Assembly (NCBI RefSeq): GCF_001552415.1
Contig: NZ_BCRD01000009.1
Span: forward strand, 1-39,438
Reading direction: 5' to 3'
DNA length: 39,438 nucleotides
Source of the DNA: Corynebacterium xerosis NBRC 16721 = ATCC 373
GTDB taxonomy: Bacteria; Actinomycetota; Actinomycetes; Mycobacteriales; Mycobacteriaceae
The notes under the pieces were generated by a model, which saw nothing but the letters and a program-made list of their open reading frames with translations, was not told the origin of the DNA and searched no databases. A program made the position numbers and the translations under genes. Positions 16,822-31,097 of the stretch are shown in pieces; position 1 is the first letter of the stretch; each line of letters begins with the position of its first letter.

Positions 16822-18570
16822 TTGACCACTCCCAGCCGAGACTTCCACGACACCTGGCTCCAGGTGATCGACATGCTCATCGCGGGAACGGACGTACGCG
16901 ACGGGGAACCGCAGCCTCTGCCGATCCAGCACAAGGCGTTGCTGCGTTCGGTGCAGCCCGTCGGGCAGGTCAACGGCTTCGTTCTGCTGGCCACGGGCAG
17001 CGAAATGGTGCAGACGCTGGTCAAGGAAGAGCTCTCCGAGCGCATCGAGCGCGCACTCGAGGCGATCACCGGTTCCGCGCAACAGGTCGTGGTCACCATC
17101 TCGGAGGAATCCGGGCACGACGACCAGGCGGGGCACTCCGGGACGGGCCAGACGGGCGCCGGACATGCCGGGCACGCCGGCGCTCCCCGGCACACCGTGG
17201 CGGGCCGCGAATCCGCACAGACCGCGCAGTCTTCCCAGCCTTCTCGGCACTCCCAGCCCGGGCAGGCCACACAGTCCGGGCATCCGGACCACCGCCGCCA
17301 CCAGGACGCCGGCTCGTGGCGCACCCTCGAATTCGAGCGCGACGCCCGCGAGACCGCGGAGTTCGGCGATCCGGCGCCGCAGAACACCGGGCACGGGTCC
17401 GCGGCCCCCGCGCAGCGCCAGCCGATGCAGCCGCAGCCGCCGCAGAACCCCGCGACGCAGGGCACGGCGGCCGACCTGTTCGGCCGCGGCAAGTACCCGT
17501 TGCACGACATCGGCGATCCGATGGGCCAGCCGGTGGAAGAGCCGACGCTGAACCCGAAGTACACGTTCGAGACGTTCGTCATCGGCCCCCAGAACCGTTT
17601 CGCCGCCGCCGCGGCCGCCGCCGTCGCCGAGCAGCCGGCCCGCGCCTACAACCCGCTGTTCATCTCGGGTGGTTCGGGCCTGGGCAAGACGCACCTGCTC
17701 CACGCCATCGGCCACTACGCCACGGCGCTCGACCCGAAATTGCGCGTTCGTTACGTGTCGTCGGAGGAGTTCACCAACGACTTCATCAACTCGGTGCGCG
17801 ACGACGCCCAGGAGAGCTTCAAGCGTCGTTACCGCGATCTCGACATCCTGATCGTCGACGACATCCAGTTCCTCGAGGGCAAGGAAGGCACCCAGGAGGA
17901 GTTCTTCCACACGTTCAATGCCCTCCACCAGGCGGATCGACAGATCGTGCTGTCCTCGGACCGTCCGCCGCGCGAGCTGAAGACGCTGGAGGAGCGCCTG
18001 CGCACCCGCTTCGAATGGGGCCTGACGCCGGACCTGCAGCTGCCGGACCTGGAGACGCGAATCGCCATTTTGTCGAAGAAGGCCCAGCTCGACCGCCTCA
18101 ACGTCCCGCACGACGTCCTGCAGTTCATCGCCGAGCACACCGCGTCGTCGATCCGCGAGCTGGAGGGCCGCCTGCTCCAGGTCACGGCCCAGGCGTCTCT
18201 GCTGAAGATGCCGGTGTCGCTGCAGCTCGCGGAGGAGATCATCGGCTCGGACAGCGCCGAGGTAGAGATCACCCCGGACATCATCATTTCGGCGACCGCC
18301 GAGTTCTACGGCCTCACCGTCGCCGACCTGACCGGCCCCGGCAAGACCCGGCCGGTGTCCCACGCGCGGCAGGTGGCCATGTACCTGACCAGGTCGCTCA
18401 TCGACATCTCGCTGCCGGCCATCGGCAAGGTCTTCGGCAATCGCGACCACTCGACGGTCCTGTACGCCCACCGGAAGATCCAGAAGGAAATCTCCGACAA
18501 GCGCGCCACGAAGGATCAGGTCAACGACCTGACCACGCGCATCCGCGAGCGTTCCCGGGCCATCGGCTGA
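16822..18570 (+). CDS. dnaA: Chromosomal replication initiator protein DnaA
   Basis: Binds DnaA boxes, melts the origin and loads the helicase. About 582 residues. Domain I is about 1-95. A long His/Gly/Gln-rich linker (domain II) runs about 95-240. The AAA+ domain III starts at [20 protein letters not shown], with Walker A GGSGLGKT at 283-290, Walker [10 protein letters not shown] near 341 and sensor II near [10 protein letters not shown]. Domain IV carries the DnaA signature, with [20 protein letters not shown] and [23 protein letters not shown] start at 16822 with GAAGGA about 9 bases upstream; actinobacterial dnaA often uses a weak start. DnaA boxes lie on both sides of the gene. Confidence 0.97.
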   Translation: MTTPSRDFHDTWLQVIDMLIAGTDVRDGEPQPLPIQHKALLRSVQPVGQVNGFVLLATGSEMVQTLVKEELSERIERALEAITGSAQQVVVTISEESGHDDQAGHSGTGQTGAGHAGHAGAPRHTVAGRESAQTAQSSQPSRHSQPGQATQSGHPDHRRHQDAGSWRTLEFERDARETAEFGDPAPQNTGHGSAAPAQRQPMQPQPPQNPATQGTAADLFGRGKYPLHDIGDPMGQPVEEPTLNPKYTFETFVIGPQNRFAAAAAAAVAEQPARAYNPLFISGGSGLGKTHLLHAIGHYATALDPKLRVRYVSSEEFTNDFINSVRDDAQESFKRRYRDLDILIVDDIQFLEGKEGTQEEFFHTFNALHQADRQIVLSSDRPPRELKTLEERLRTRFEWGLTPDLQLPDLETRIAILSKKAQLDRLNVPHDVLQFIAEHTASSIRELEGRLLQVTAQASLLKMPVSLQLAEEIIGSDSAEVEITPDIIISATAEFYGLTVADLTGPGKTRPVSHARQVAMYLTRSLIDISLPAIGKVFGNRDHSTVLYAHRKIQKEISDKRATKDQVNDLTTRIRERSRAIG

Positions 18571-19108
18571 GTCACCGGCCGCGTCGCGCTTGACGACGGC
18601 CACCGGATCGGAGACGCCCGAAACGACGGAAGTCGCGCGATTCCTTACTTAATGCGTGTAATTACGCCTGTGTAATTCGGAGACTCAGGTCACACCGATC
18701 CTGTGGTCAACCAGCTGTTTTCCGTTCACGGAACTGTGAATGACGGGCGAACATCTGTGGATGAATCCCGAACTCGCGGATCCATCCACAATCGGGGCGA
18801 TTCATCCACAGATCCATCAACCGCCCGTCAACATCGGGATCTCCGCGACGACCAGCGGCGGCGGCGTGAACTCACAGGATTCACAGCACCTACTGCTTCC
18901 CCCAACGATGAATCTCAATAAACGTCCGATGAAAAGGGGCCTGTCGACGAACGCCGCCGCGAGAGCCGGCGAATGACGGGAACTCAGAGACCGCCGCCGA
19001 CGGAGCGGCGAAACTGGGTTAAGGTTGTGGTTCGAGGAAAGACCGGCGAAGGCCGGGCCGTCCGCAATCGCGGCCGGACCACAATTTCGTGACACTCATG
19101 GAGGGACG
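18571..19108. other. dnaA-dnaN intergenic region, probable oriC core
   Basis: 538 bases without a gene. An A/T-rich patch at about 18640-18680 carries GTGTAATT twice (18656-18663, 18670-18677) and could be the unwinding element. DnaA-box-like sites follow: 18702-18710 (two mismatches), 18756-18764 (TGTGGATGA, one), 18782-18790 (two) and 18802-18810 (TCATCCACA, one). The sites at 18756 and 18802 belong to a perfect 12-base inverted repeat (TGTGGATGAATC / GATTCATCCACA). Box cluster plus A/T-rich patch is the usual layout of an origin. Start sites were not tested. Confidence 0.8.
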
Positions 19109-20299
19109 ATGGAGCAGACGGACGTGCGTCTCCGCGCCGCCAAGGACGATCTCGCTGATGCGGTGGCGTGGGTCGCCCGCAGTCTGCCGACCCGCCCGAC
19201 CCAGCCGATTCTCCGGGGCATGGTGTTCGTCGCCGGCGACGAGGGCCTGGAGATCGCCGGTTACGACTACGAGGTTTCGACGCAGATCCGCATCGCCGCG
19301 GAAATCTCCGAAACCGGTCGTTTCGCGGTCAACGGCAAGCTCGTCTCGGACATCGTGTCCAAGCTGCCCAACAAGCCGATCGACATGCATTACGACGGCA
19401 CGAAGGTGCTGGTCACCTGCGGTAAGTCGCGCTTCGAGCTGCCGGCGATGACGCTGGAGGACTACCCGGCTCTGCCGTCGGTCCCGGCCGCGACCGGCAC
19501 CATCGATCCGCAGCTGTTCACCGAGGCGATCGGGCAGGTGGCCGTGGCCGCCGGCCGCGACGAAACGCTGCCCATGCTCACCGGCATCCGCATGGAGACC
19601 GAGGGCAACATGGTCACCATGGCCGCCACGGACCGTTTCCGCCTGGCGGTGCGCACCTTCGAGTGGAATCAGATCCCGGAGGGCAACGCCGAACTGCTCA
19701 TCCCGGCCAAGACGCTGGCGGACACCGCCCGTTCGCTCGACGCCGGCTCGAGCGAGCCGGTCACCCTGGCCTTCGGCGACGGTTCCGATGGCCGCGCCGT
19801 CGGCGCCGATGGCCTGCTGGGCATTCTGGCCGACCCGCGCCGCACCACCACGCGGTTGCTCGACGCCGAATTCCCGAAGTTCCGGCCGCTGCTGCCCAAG
19901 CAGCATTCGTCGTTGGCGTCGGTGCGCATCGATCCGCTGCGCGAGGCCATCCGCCGCGTCTCCCTGGTCGCCGATCGCGGCGCCCAGATCCGCATGGACT
20001 TCTCCGAGGGCCAGGTCGTCCTGTCCGCCCACGGCGACGAAGCCGGCCGGGCCGAGGAAGTCCTGGAGTGCGCGTTCGTCGGTGAGCCGCTGCTCATCGC
20101 GTTCAATCCGGGTTACCTGTCCGACGGCCTGTCGGCGATCCACACCGACCGCGTGGTCATGGGCTTCACGCAGCCCTCGCGCCCGGCGGTGCTGATCCCG
20201 GAGCCGGACGAACTGCCGGAGGCCGGCGAGGACGGCATGTTCCCCAACCCGGAGACGGAATTCACGTACCTGCTGATGCCCGTCCGCCTTCCGGGCTGA
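19109..20299 (+). CDS. dnaN: DNA polymerase III beta sliding clamp
   Basis: About 396 residues that dimerise into the ring clamp of the replicase. The three clamp domains are visible: N-terminal [20 protein letters not shown], middle from about residue 130 ([25 protein letters not shown]), C-terminal from about 265, ending with the conserved [10 protein letters not shown]. The ATG at 19109 was chosen for its GGAGGG, although the spacer is only 3 bases. The frame is open further upstream to 19025, but that extension does not look like DnaN. Confidence 0.96.
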   Translation: MEQTDVRLRAAKDDLADAVAWVARSLPTRPTQPILRGMVFVAGDEGLEIAGYDYEVSTQIRIAAEISETGRFAVNGKLVSDIVSKLPNKPIDMHYDGTKVLVTCGKSRFELPAMTLEDYPALPSVPAATGTIDPQLFTEAIGQVAVAAGRDETLPMLTGIRMETEGNMVTMAATDRFRLAVRTFEWNQIPEGNAELLIPAKTLADTARSLDAGSSEPVTLAFGDGSDGRAVGADGLLGILADPRRTTTRLLDAEFPKFRPLLPKQHSSLASVRIDPLREAIRRVSLVADRGAQIRMDFSEGQVVLSAHGDEAGRAEEVLECAFVGEPLLIAFNPGYLSDGLSAIHTDRVVMGFTQPSRPAVLIPEPDELPEAGEDGMFPNPETEFTYLLMPVRLPG

Positions 20300-20351
20300 C
20301 CGGGATTCCCGGGACCAAGGAAGGCGGGGCGTTTCGCCCCGCGGTGCCGAC

Positions 20352-21551
20352 ATGTATCTGCGTTCGCTGAGCCTGCGTGATTTCCGGTCCTGGCCGGACC
20401 TGAATCTGACGCTCGAGCCCGGCATCACCGTGTTCACCGGGCGCAACGGCTACGGCAAAACCAATATCGTCGAGGCCGTCGGCTATCTCTCCACCCTGTC
20501 GTCGCACCGGGTGTCCACGGATGCCCCGCTGGTCAGGTCCGGTGCGGACTCGGCCCGGGTCTCGGCCACCGCCGTCAACGACGGTCGCGAGCTCACGGCG
20601 CATCTGCTGATCAACCCGCATCGCGCGAACCAGGCGCAGCTCAACCGGACCAGGTTGCGCAGCCCGCGGGAGTTGCTGGGCACCGTGCGGTCGGTGTTCT
20701 TCGCCCCGGAGGATCTGGATCTGGTCAAGGGAGAACCGGCGCAACGCCGCAGGTACCTCGACGATCTGCTCGCCGTTCGTCGTCCGCGCATGGCGGGCGC
20801 CCGCCTGGAGTACGACCGGATCCTGCGCCAGCGCAACGCGCTGCTCAAAACCGCCGGCGGGTCGTTGCGCCGGGGGTATTCCTCGTCGGAGGGCCAGGCG
20901 GCGCTGGCCACGCTGGACACCTGGGACGCGCAGTTGGCGCAGATCGGCGCGATCATCACGGCGGCCCGCATCGGGCTGGTGCGCGAGCTGGCGCCGCGGG
21001 TGGTCGAGGCGTACGCGACCCTGGCGCCGTCGTCGCGTCCAGCCATCGTCGAATACCGGACGAAGTTGCCGGTCGACGACCTCCCGGATGATCCCGAGGT
21101 GATCGAGGCCCTGCTGCTCACCGAGCTGGGCGCCCGCCGCAACCGCGAGATCGACCGCGGGCTCAGCCTGGTCGGGCCTCACCGGGATGACCTCCTGCTC
21201 AATCTCGGCAACGATGCCGCCAAGGGTTTCGCCAGCCACGGGGAAACCTGGTCGTTCGCGCTGTCGCTGCGGTTGGCCGCATATCTGATGCTCCGCGACG
21301 AAGGCCCGGACCCGATCCTGGTCCTGGACGACGTCTTCGCGGAGCTTGACCGGCACCGCCGCGAGGCGCTCGTGGACATCGCCAAGCAAGCCGAGCAGGT
21401 GCTCATCACGTCGGCCGTCGGCGAGGAACTGCCCGAGGGGCTTTCCGACGTCCCGCGCGTCACCACGCACGTCGTGTCGGTGGAAGACACCGATGACGGA
21501 CGGATCTCGGTCCTCGATCGGCCCGATGACGCCGGGGATGACGGCCGATGA
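20352..21551 (+). CDS. recF: DNA replication and repair protein RecF
   Basis: SMC-like ATPase that loads RecA at gaps with RecO and RecR. About 399 residues. Walker [10 protein letters not shown] is at 30-38, the family start [20 protein letters not shown] and the signature LVGPHRDDL are intact, and Walker [14 protein letters not shown] is followed by the C-terminal region. It starts 53 bases after dnaN and overlaps the next gene by ATGA, so the dnaN-recF-dciA genes are probably co-transcribed. Confidence 0.96.
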   Translation: MYLRSLSLRDFRSWPDLNLTLEPGITVFTGRNGYGKTNIVEAVGYLSTLSSHRVSTDAPLVRSGADSARVSATAVNDGRELTAHLLINPHRANQAQLNRTRLRSPRELLGTVRSVFFAPEDLDLVKGEPAQRRRYLDDLLAVRRPRMAGARLEYDRILRQRNALLKTAGGSLRRGYSSSEGQAALATLDTWDAQLAQIGAIITAARIGLVRELAPRVVEAYATLAPSSRPAIVEYRTKLPVDDLPDDPEVIEALLLTELGARRNREIDRGLSLVGPHRDDLLLNLGNDAAKGFASHGETWSFALSLRLAAYLMLRDEGPDPILVLDDVFAELDRHRREALVDIAKQAEQVLITSAVGEELPEGLSDVPRVTTHVVSVEDTDDGRISVLDRPDDAGDDGR

Positions 21552-22183
21552 CCGGCGACGAAGCGCCCGATCTGGTCGGAGACGTGTTCTCCAGGATGCG
21601 CTCGACGGCGAAGATGGGCGGCAAGCATCCCCCGTCGCTGCAGCGGCCGCCCCGGAAGAACTCGGGTTTCACGCTGGAGGCGGGCCCCCGCGTGGTCAAA
21701 CGGGACGAGGACGGCAATGCGGTCGGCGATGGCGGCGAAACCGTGCCCGTGGTGCGCGACTACGCCGGCACCCGCGTCCCGCAACGCCTGCTGTACCGCG
21801 ACGGCATCCGCATCCGCCGCCGCCGGGACCGGGAGCCGAAGGCTTTCGGCGCCATCCTCGCAGGTCAGGCGAATGAGCGCGGCTGGCAACGCAACATCGC
21901 CAACGGCATCATCATGTCCAAGTGGCCGGAAATCGTCGGCGAGGTCATCGCGGATCACGCCGAGGTGGTGGAGTTCAAGGACGGCACCCTGGTGGTCCAG
22001 TGCGCGTCGAGCACGTGGGCGACGCAGCTGCGGTTGGCGCAATCGCAGATCATCCGGACCATCGCGGAAGAAGTCGGGGACGGGGTCGTCGAAAAGCTGC
22101 ACATCAAGGGACCCTCGGGGCCGAGTTGGACCAAGGGGCGCCTGCGCGTGAAGGGCCGCGGCCCCCGCGATACGTACGGATGA
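21548..22183 (+). CDS. dciA: DciA-type (DUF721) replicative helicase loader/operator
   Basis: About 211 residues. The DUF721 domain occupies about 85-200: [46 protein letters not shown], then [18 protein letters not shown]. In mycobacteria the protein encoded between recF and gyrB (Rv0004) is DciA, which interacts with the DnaB helicase and is needed for replication. Position, size and domain fit. The N-terminal 80 residues are basic and probably disordered. ATGA overlap with recF. Confidence 0.88.
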   Translation: MTGDEAPDLVGDVFSRMRSTAKMGGKHPPSLQRPPRKNSGFTLEAGPRVVKRDEDGNAVGDGGETVPVVRDYAGTRVPQRLLYRDGIRIRRRRDREPKAFGAILAGQANERGWQRNIANGIIMSKWPEIVGEVIADHAEVVEFKDGTLVVQCASSTWATQLRLAQSQIIRTIAEEVGDGVVEKLHIKGPSGPSWTKGRLRVKGRGPRDTYG

Positions 22184-22271
22184 CCGGATCACACGATGCG
22201 CATTTCGCGAAAATCGGCGCTGAACGCCTTTTTCACGCGACCTGATGCACGTCCGGTGGGGGACTACGGGG

Positions 22272-24368
<2,097 letters not shown>

Positions 24369-24444
24369 CGGAGCGGTCCCGGGCGGTAAGGACCGGCGCC
24401 GAACTCCAAGGACCGGCTCCGAAATGCAGCTTTACGACGCCGAT

Positions 24445-24489
24445 GGGGCGTCAACCATGATTCAAACCAAGAATCATTGTTGGCGCCCC
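24445..24489. terminator. Long hairpin between convergent gyrB and lipase genes
   Basis: Arms 24445-24463 and 24471-24489 pair over 19 positions with one mismatch and one wobble around the 7-base loop AAACCAA. The flanks are A/T-rich (ATTATTGTTAC on the right) but lack a long U run. Its place between convergent genes suggests a bidirectional terminator. A smaller GACGCC/GGCGTC hairpin overlaps its left side. Confidence 0.65.
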
Positions 24490-24585
24490 ATTATTGTTAC
24501 TGGTCCAGGATCACCGTTCCGACCGGAACCAAGTTCAAACCGGATCGATGTTCGGTTGGATCTACGTTTCAGCCGGATGGGCGTT

Positions 24586-26070
24586 CTAGGAGGAACCGGG
24601 GATCGGGATCTCGCCGGAACCGCCCGGGATCGGGGAGACGGTGCACGCGCCGACGACGGGTGCGTCGTTGAACATGGCGAGGATGAAGCCGACGCCGAAG
24701 GGCGCGCCGCTGACCGCCTGGGCGAAGTGATTGTATGAATCGATCTTCGGCAGCACGTCGTCGCGGTAGAAGACCTGGCCGCCGTTGGCGCACCAGTTGG
24801 CGGCGAGATCCTTGGCCTGCTGGAACTCGACGTTGAGGTCGTGGCGGCCGGAGACGATCATGGTGGGGGCGGCCGGGACGCCGTGGCCGATGAACTGGTC
24901 GTTCATCGCGGCCTCGCCCTCGGGCAGATCACGGAGCATCGCGTCGAGGGAACGGCCGTCCTTGGTCCACTCCGAGGTTCGCTGGTGGCCGTAGGTCGAG
25001 GTGATCTGGTCGGTGCACATCGTGGACAGATCCTCGAGGGTCGCTTTGCCGCGCTCGGACATGTTCGCATCCATGATGGGGGCGAGCTGCGGGTACCGGG
25101 CGGCCAGACCGTTGATGGTGAAGCCGATCGCGCCGACCAGGTCGGAGCCGTCGATGTTGCGCTGCACCGCGTCGAGGTCGGCCGGCGGGGCCGAGGCGTA
25201 GGCTGCGGCGACCTGCAGATCGGGGGCGTAGTTCGCGGCCTCCTCGACGGCCGCGGCCGATGCGCCGCCGCCCTGGGAATGGCCGTAGAACGCGACCTTG
25301 CCGTTGCCGCCGGAGAGGTTGCGTGCGGCGCGGGCGCCGTCGAGCATGGCGTGGGCCTGCTCGGCGCGGTTCATGTACGTGTGCATGCCCGGGGTGCCCA
25401 TGCCGACGTAGTCGGTGACGAAGACGCGGACGCCCGCACCGGCGAAGACCCAGTCGTAGAGGCCCTCGAGGTTGACCAGACGTCCCGACGTGAAGGGATC
25501 TGCCTGGTTTTCCAGGGGCCAGTTGCGCGAGGGTGCGCACTGGTCGCCCTGGCCGACGGTGCCGCGGCCGATGACGACCGTCGGCCGCTCGCCGGCGCCG
25601 GTCCACGGCACGGACGGTTCGACCATGTAACCGCTGACCGGGATCGGATTGCCGTGCATGTCGGTGGTGGAATACAGCACCTTGGTCACCGAGGACGGGA
25701 GCGGGTAGTCCAGGTCCGGCGGCATGGGAGCGGTGGCTGCGGCGGCGGTGCGCAGAATGGATCCCGGGGCGCCGGCGGTGACGGTCGAGGTGTCGTAGAA
25801 GGCCTCGTCGATGGCGGGGGAATCGTCGGAGGAGCCCAGCGCACCGAGCGAACCGGATGCGTCGCCGCCTTCGGCACCGCCATCGCCACCGGCACCGGTA
25901 CCCGTGCCGTCACCCGCATCGGCGGAAGGCAGTCCCGGGAGACCGGGGACGGCGGGCAACTGGGCGACGTTCGGGGCGGCGGACGCCGGAGCCGTCGCGC
26001 CCCCGATCAGGATGGTGCCGGCAAGGAACGTGGCGGCGGCGCGGCGCCGGAATCGTGTCGAGGATCGCAT
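24586..26070 (-). CDS. Secreted lipase, Lip (PF03583-like) family
   Basis: About 494 residues. The ATG at 26070 gives a clear signal peptide (positive MRSSTRFRRR, hydrophobic ATFLAGTILIGGA, cleavage about ASA-AP at 31/32), so the enzyme is exported. A Gly/Asp-rich spacer follows. The alpha/beta hydrolase core has nucleophile Ser265 in GHSQGGG, probable Asp411 in GRHDLNV and His448 in SYNHFAQ. Four Cys in the mature part may form disulfides. Likely releases fatty acids from host or environmental lipids, useful in corynebacteria that depend on outside fatty acids. It lies divergent from the next hydrolase and convergent with gyrB. Confidence 0.85.
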   Translation of the reverse strand: MRSSTRFRRRAAATFLAGTILIGGATAPASAAPNVAQLPAVPGLPGLPSADAGDGTGTGAGGDGGAEGGDASGSLGALGSSDDSPAIDEAFYDTSTVTAGAPGSILRTAAAATAPMPPDLDYPLPSSVTKVLYSTTDMHGNPIPVSGYMVEPSVPWTGAGERPTVVIGRGTVGQGDQCAPSRNWPLENQADPFTSGRLVNLEGLYDWVFAGAGVRVFVTDYVGMGTPGMHTYMNRAEQAHAMLDGARAARNLSGGNGKVAFYGHSQGGGASAAAVEEAANYAPDLQVAAAYASAPPADLDAVQRNIDGSDLVGAIGFTINGLAARYPQLAPIMDANMSERGKATLEDLSTMCTDQITSTYGHQRTSEWTKDGRSLDAMLRDLPEGEAAMNDQFIGHGVPAAPTMIVSGRHDLNVEFQQAKDLAANWCANGGQVFYRDDVLPKIDSYNHFAQAVSGAPFGVGFILAMFNDAPVVGACTVSPIPGGSGEIPIPGSS

Positions 26071-26246
26071 GTTCCGGATTATTTCCAAACGTAAAGCGTC
26101 CTGGGCGCAATTCGTCGAGAAAGTGCCGCCTGCCAGCGAATTTGCGTCGAACGGGGGGATATGGGGACCGCGGCGGAACTGGACAACGCCGTTCGCCGGC
26201 CGCATCCGGTTTTCCCCCCGGCGAAACCGGGGATATCGTATCACCC
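26071..26246. promoter_or_regulatory. Divergent promoter region between lipase and hydrolase
   Basis: 176 bases between two divergent starts. On the plus side TATCGT (26234-26239) stands 7 bases before the GTG at 26247, with no ribosome-binding site, so the hydrolase mRNA may be leaderless. No clear promoter is seen for the lipase. Confidence 0.35.
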
Positions 26247-27215
26247 GTGAACGAACACGAGGAGCACGCGAATACCGTCGAGGTGCCCGGCGACATCGTC
26301 CCGGGCGCCGACGGCGAGCGCGTCGAGGCCGTCGCCCGCACGCGCGAGGAGCCGGAGATGACGGAGCGGGTGCTCCTCGACGGTTCCGTGACGCCCATGC
26401 AGATCCATCGCCCGGCCGGGAAGCCGAAGGCGATCGTGGTGTTCTTCCCAGGGTTCGGCATGGGCGCCCGTTACTACTGGCCGATGGCCCAGGAGCTTCG
26501 CGACCGTGGCTTCGGCGTGCTCGTCTCGGAATTGCACGGCCAGGGCGGGCAGACCGCCAAGGCGACGCGGCGTCATCAGTGGGGCTATCACGAGCTCGCC
26601 GCGGTGGACTACCCCGCGGCCGTGGCGGCGGCGCGCACGGAGTTCGAGGAACCCGGCGAGCGCCTTCCCGTCTACCTGATGTGCCACTCCATGGGCGGCC
26701 AGATCGGCGCCCTGTATCTGTCGCGCCCGGAGGCCGACGTCGACGGCATGATCACCATCGGTTCCGGCACCCCGCACTACATCCGTTTCGCCGGCCGCGA
26801 GTACATCCGGCTGTGCTGGGGTGGCCCCGTGATGTGGACCGTGGCCACGGCCCTCGGCTACTGGCCGGCGGGACCGTGGGATCTGGCGCGGTACGGCCGC
26901 CAGTCCGGGCGGCACGTGCGCGAGTGGGCCATGTTCGCCCGCAACGGCCGCCTGCACCCGACGAAGGCGGACATCGATTACGAGCGCGAGATGCCCAAGG
27001 TCACCACGCCCGTGCTCATGCTGACCTGCGACGGCGACCGCGATTGCACGCCGGATTCGGCCATGGACCTGGCGTCGCGCCTGCCCAAGGCGGCGCGTTT
27101 CGAGTTCGTCGATCGCCGCCTCGGCAACAACCGGTGGGCACGCGAACCCGAGGCGGTCGCCGACCGTTTCGAGTCGTGGCTCGGCGAACTCGATGCCGGG
27201 GTCCGCTGGCCTTGA
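26247..27215 (+). CDS. Alpha/beta hydrolase, catalytic His not found
   Basis: About 322 residues, cytoplasmic (no signal peptide). The fold is clear: the oxyanion region AIVVFFPGFGMGARYYWPMA, HGQGGQ, nucleophile elbow CHSMGGQ with Ser148, and the acid strand LMLTCDGDRDCTP with Asp266 as probable acid. The expected C-terminal catalytic His is missing: the segment reads FVDRRLGNNRWAREPE, with Asn294/Asn295 where related proteins have His before the RW. The GTG at 26247 is used because the family region starts soon after; the frame is open upstream across the divergent promoter. Substrate unknown. Confidence 0.8.
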   Translation: MNEHEEHANTVEVPGDIVPGADGERVEAVARTREEPEMTERVLLDGSVTPMQIHRPAGKPKAIVVFFPGFGMGARYYWPMAQELRDRGFGVLVSELHGQGGQTAKATRRHQWGYHELAAVDYPAAVAAARTEFEEPGERLPVYLMCHSMGGQIGALYLSRPEADVDGMITIGSGTPHYIRFAGREYIRLCWGGPVMWTVATALGYWPAGPWDLARYGRQSGRHVREWAMFARNGRLHPTKADIDYEREMPKVTTPVLMLTCDGDRDCTPDSAMDLASRLPKAARFEFVDRRLGNNRWAREPEAVADRFESWLGELDAGVRWP

Positions 27216-27258
27216 TCGACGAGCGGTGACCGTGCCGGCCTTCGGCGGTTGACCGTCC

Positions 27259-27603
27259 TCACTGAACGGGGTGGCGCACCCCGGCGAGGGCGGCGGCCCG
27301 ATCGAAGGACATGTGGGCGTCGGCGAGTCGGCCGAGCACCATCACCGCCACCACGGCGAATGCGTCGTTGCCGCGATCGAGGGGCTTGAGCCGGCGGATC
27401 GTCTCCGCCATCGCCCGCGCCCGTTCGTCCATAGCCCGGCCCCGGGATCCGGAGTCTGCGTGGACGTCGATGCCGGCGATGGATCCGTCTGCCGCTGCCG
27501 CCGCCGCGGCCAGTGCCCAGGGGCGCACGATCCGCGCCCCGGAGAACTCCGGCAGCAAACCGGCGAGCACGTCGACGACGGCGACGAGGTCCTCCGGCGT
27601 CAT
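27259..27603 (-). CDS. Doc/Fic-like toxin remnant with degenerate catalytic motif
   Basis: About 114 residues from the ATG at 27603, 10 bases after the antitoxin stop. The layout follows Doc toxins: an N-terminal helix (TPEDLVAVVDVLAG), a RIVRPWALAAAAAAADGSIAG segment matching the Doc RDxGLLxSALARP region, a helix, then the motif region. Doc and Fic proteins carry HPFxDGNKR; here it reads KPLDRGNDA, so the catalytic His and Asp and the basic residues are gone, while GN is kept. It is probably inactive or does something else. The family call rests on my recall of the Doc pattern, not on an alignment. Confidence 0.55.
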   Translation of the reverse strand: MTPEDLVAVVDVLAGLLPEFSGARIVRPWALAAAAAAADGSIAGIDVHADSGSRGRAMDERARAMAETIRRLKPLDRGNDAFAVVAVMVLGRLADAHMSFDRAAALAGVRHPVQ

Positions 27604-27613
27604 CGGTTCCGGC

Positions 27614-27817
27614 TCATTTCGCCAGCCTGCGCAGCAGTGCTGCGTGCGATTCGACGGTTTCCGCCGCGAGCATGCGCACTTCCGAGTCGCGCACCGCACG
27701 GGCGGCGGCGTCGACGATCGCCCTGCGCGCCGCCTCCTGCTTCGAGGTGCCGCGGGTCCCGGCGAGCAGCGTCAGGGCCCGATCTTCCGCCGGCGTGAGC
27801 CGCAATGTCATTGCCAT
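27614..27817 (-). CDS. Ribbon-helix-helix (CopG-like) antitoxin
   Basis: 67 residues from the ATG at 27817. MAMTLRLTPAEDRALTLLAG and SKQEAARRAIVDAAARA form a beta strand and two helices of the ribbon-helix-helix type, used by antitoxins that bind their own operator. The C-terminal part would bind the toxin encoded 10 bases downstream. An in-frame ATG at 27856 would place the gene across the palindrome at 27849-27865, so the shorter start is preferred. No good ribosome-binding site is seen. Confidence 0.7.
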   Translation of the reverse strand: MAMTLRLTPAEDRALTLLAGTRGTSKQEAARRAIVDAAARAVRDSEVRMLAAETVESHAALLRRLAK

Positions 27818-27848
27818 GCGGCCAGAGTAGCTGCGTCCGGCGTAAGTT

Positions 27849-27865
27849 GGTATCACAATGATACC
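27849..27865. promoter_or_regulatory. Probable operator of the toxin-antitoxin pair
   Basis: GGTATCA-CAA-TGATACC, a perfect 7-bp inverted repeat with a 3-base spacer, about 32 bases upstream of the antitoxin ATG. It holds a TATCAT-like -10 on the minus strand. Antitoxins of this fold usually repress their own promoter through such a dyad. Confidence 0.6.
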
Positions 27866-27927
27866 GAAGTCGCGCGGAATCGTCGCAAAGCAGGCCCTGT
27901 GAGGCGCTGATGCGCGATTGCGCAGCG

Positions 27928-27933
27928 TATGAT
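27928..27933 (+). promoter_or_regulatory. Weak candidate -10 element for gyrA
   Basis: TATGAT about 165 bases upstream of the gyrA GTG, in a gene-free stretch of 280 bases (27818-28097) that otherwise shows only the toxin-antitoxin operator. The -35 is unclear. Confidence 0.3.
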
Positions 27934-28097
27934 GGGGGAGTCATGCTCTCGATTCCCGTCCCGCGCGGCCCTCACCGGCGCGCCGGAGACGGCGGAGACG
28001 CCGAAGTCGGCGAAAACCGCGGAGGCACCGAAGGCGCGGAATCGAGACGCGGGAGCGAAGCCCGGGCATCCCACCCGGGGACCAAGTGGAGGTACGA

Positions 28098-30749
<2,652 letters not shown>

Positions 30750-30752
30750 CCC

Positions 30753-31085
30753 ATGGCCGACACGCAACTGGTGGTCCGGCGGGTCAGCCCGTGGACCACG
30801 CTGCGGATTTCCGCGGCGGTCAGCGTCGTCGGGTTCCTGGCCTGGATGGTCGCCGTCGCGGTGCTCTACCTCCTTTTCGAGGCGATGGGCTTCCGCGACC
30901 GGTTCAACGACCTCCTCGGCAGCGGCGGGAGCCTCGGCGCCGGCTTGATCTTCGGCGTCGCCGCCGGCATCGGGGTGCTGTGGGCGGTGCTGATCACCGC
31001 GCTGGCGACCCTCGGCGCCGTGGTCTACAACGCCTGCTCCGAATTGGTTGGCGGCATCACGGTCACGCTCGACAACGTCGAGTAG
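30753..31085 (+). CDS. DUF3566 membrane protein
   Basis: 110 residues with two hydrophobic helices (SAAVSVVGFLAWMVAVAVLYLLFE and AGLIFGVAAGIGVLWAVLITALATLGAVVYNA). The N terminus LVVRRVSPWTTLRIS and the end SELVGGITVTLDNVE are conserved in the actinobacterial family found next to gyrA (Rv0007 position). Its function is unknown. It starts 3 bases after gyrA, so it is in the same operon. Confidence 0.9.
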   Translation: MADTQLVVRRVSPWTTLRISAAVSVVGFLAWMVAVAVLYLLFEAMGFRDRFNDLLGSGGSLGAGLIFGVAAGIGVLWAVLITALATLGAVVYNACSELVGGITVTLDNVE

Positions 31086-31097
31086 CGGCAAGTTCGC

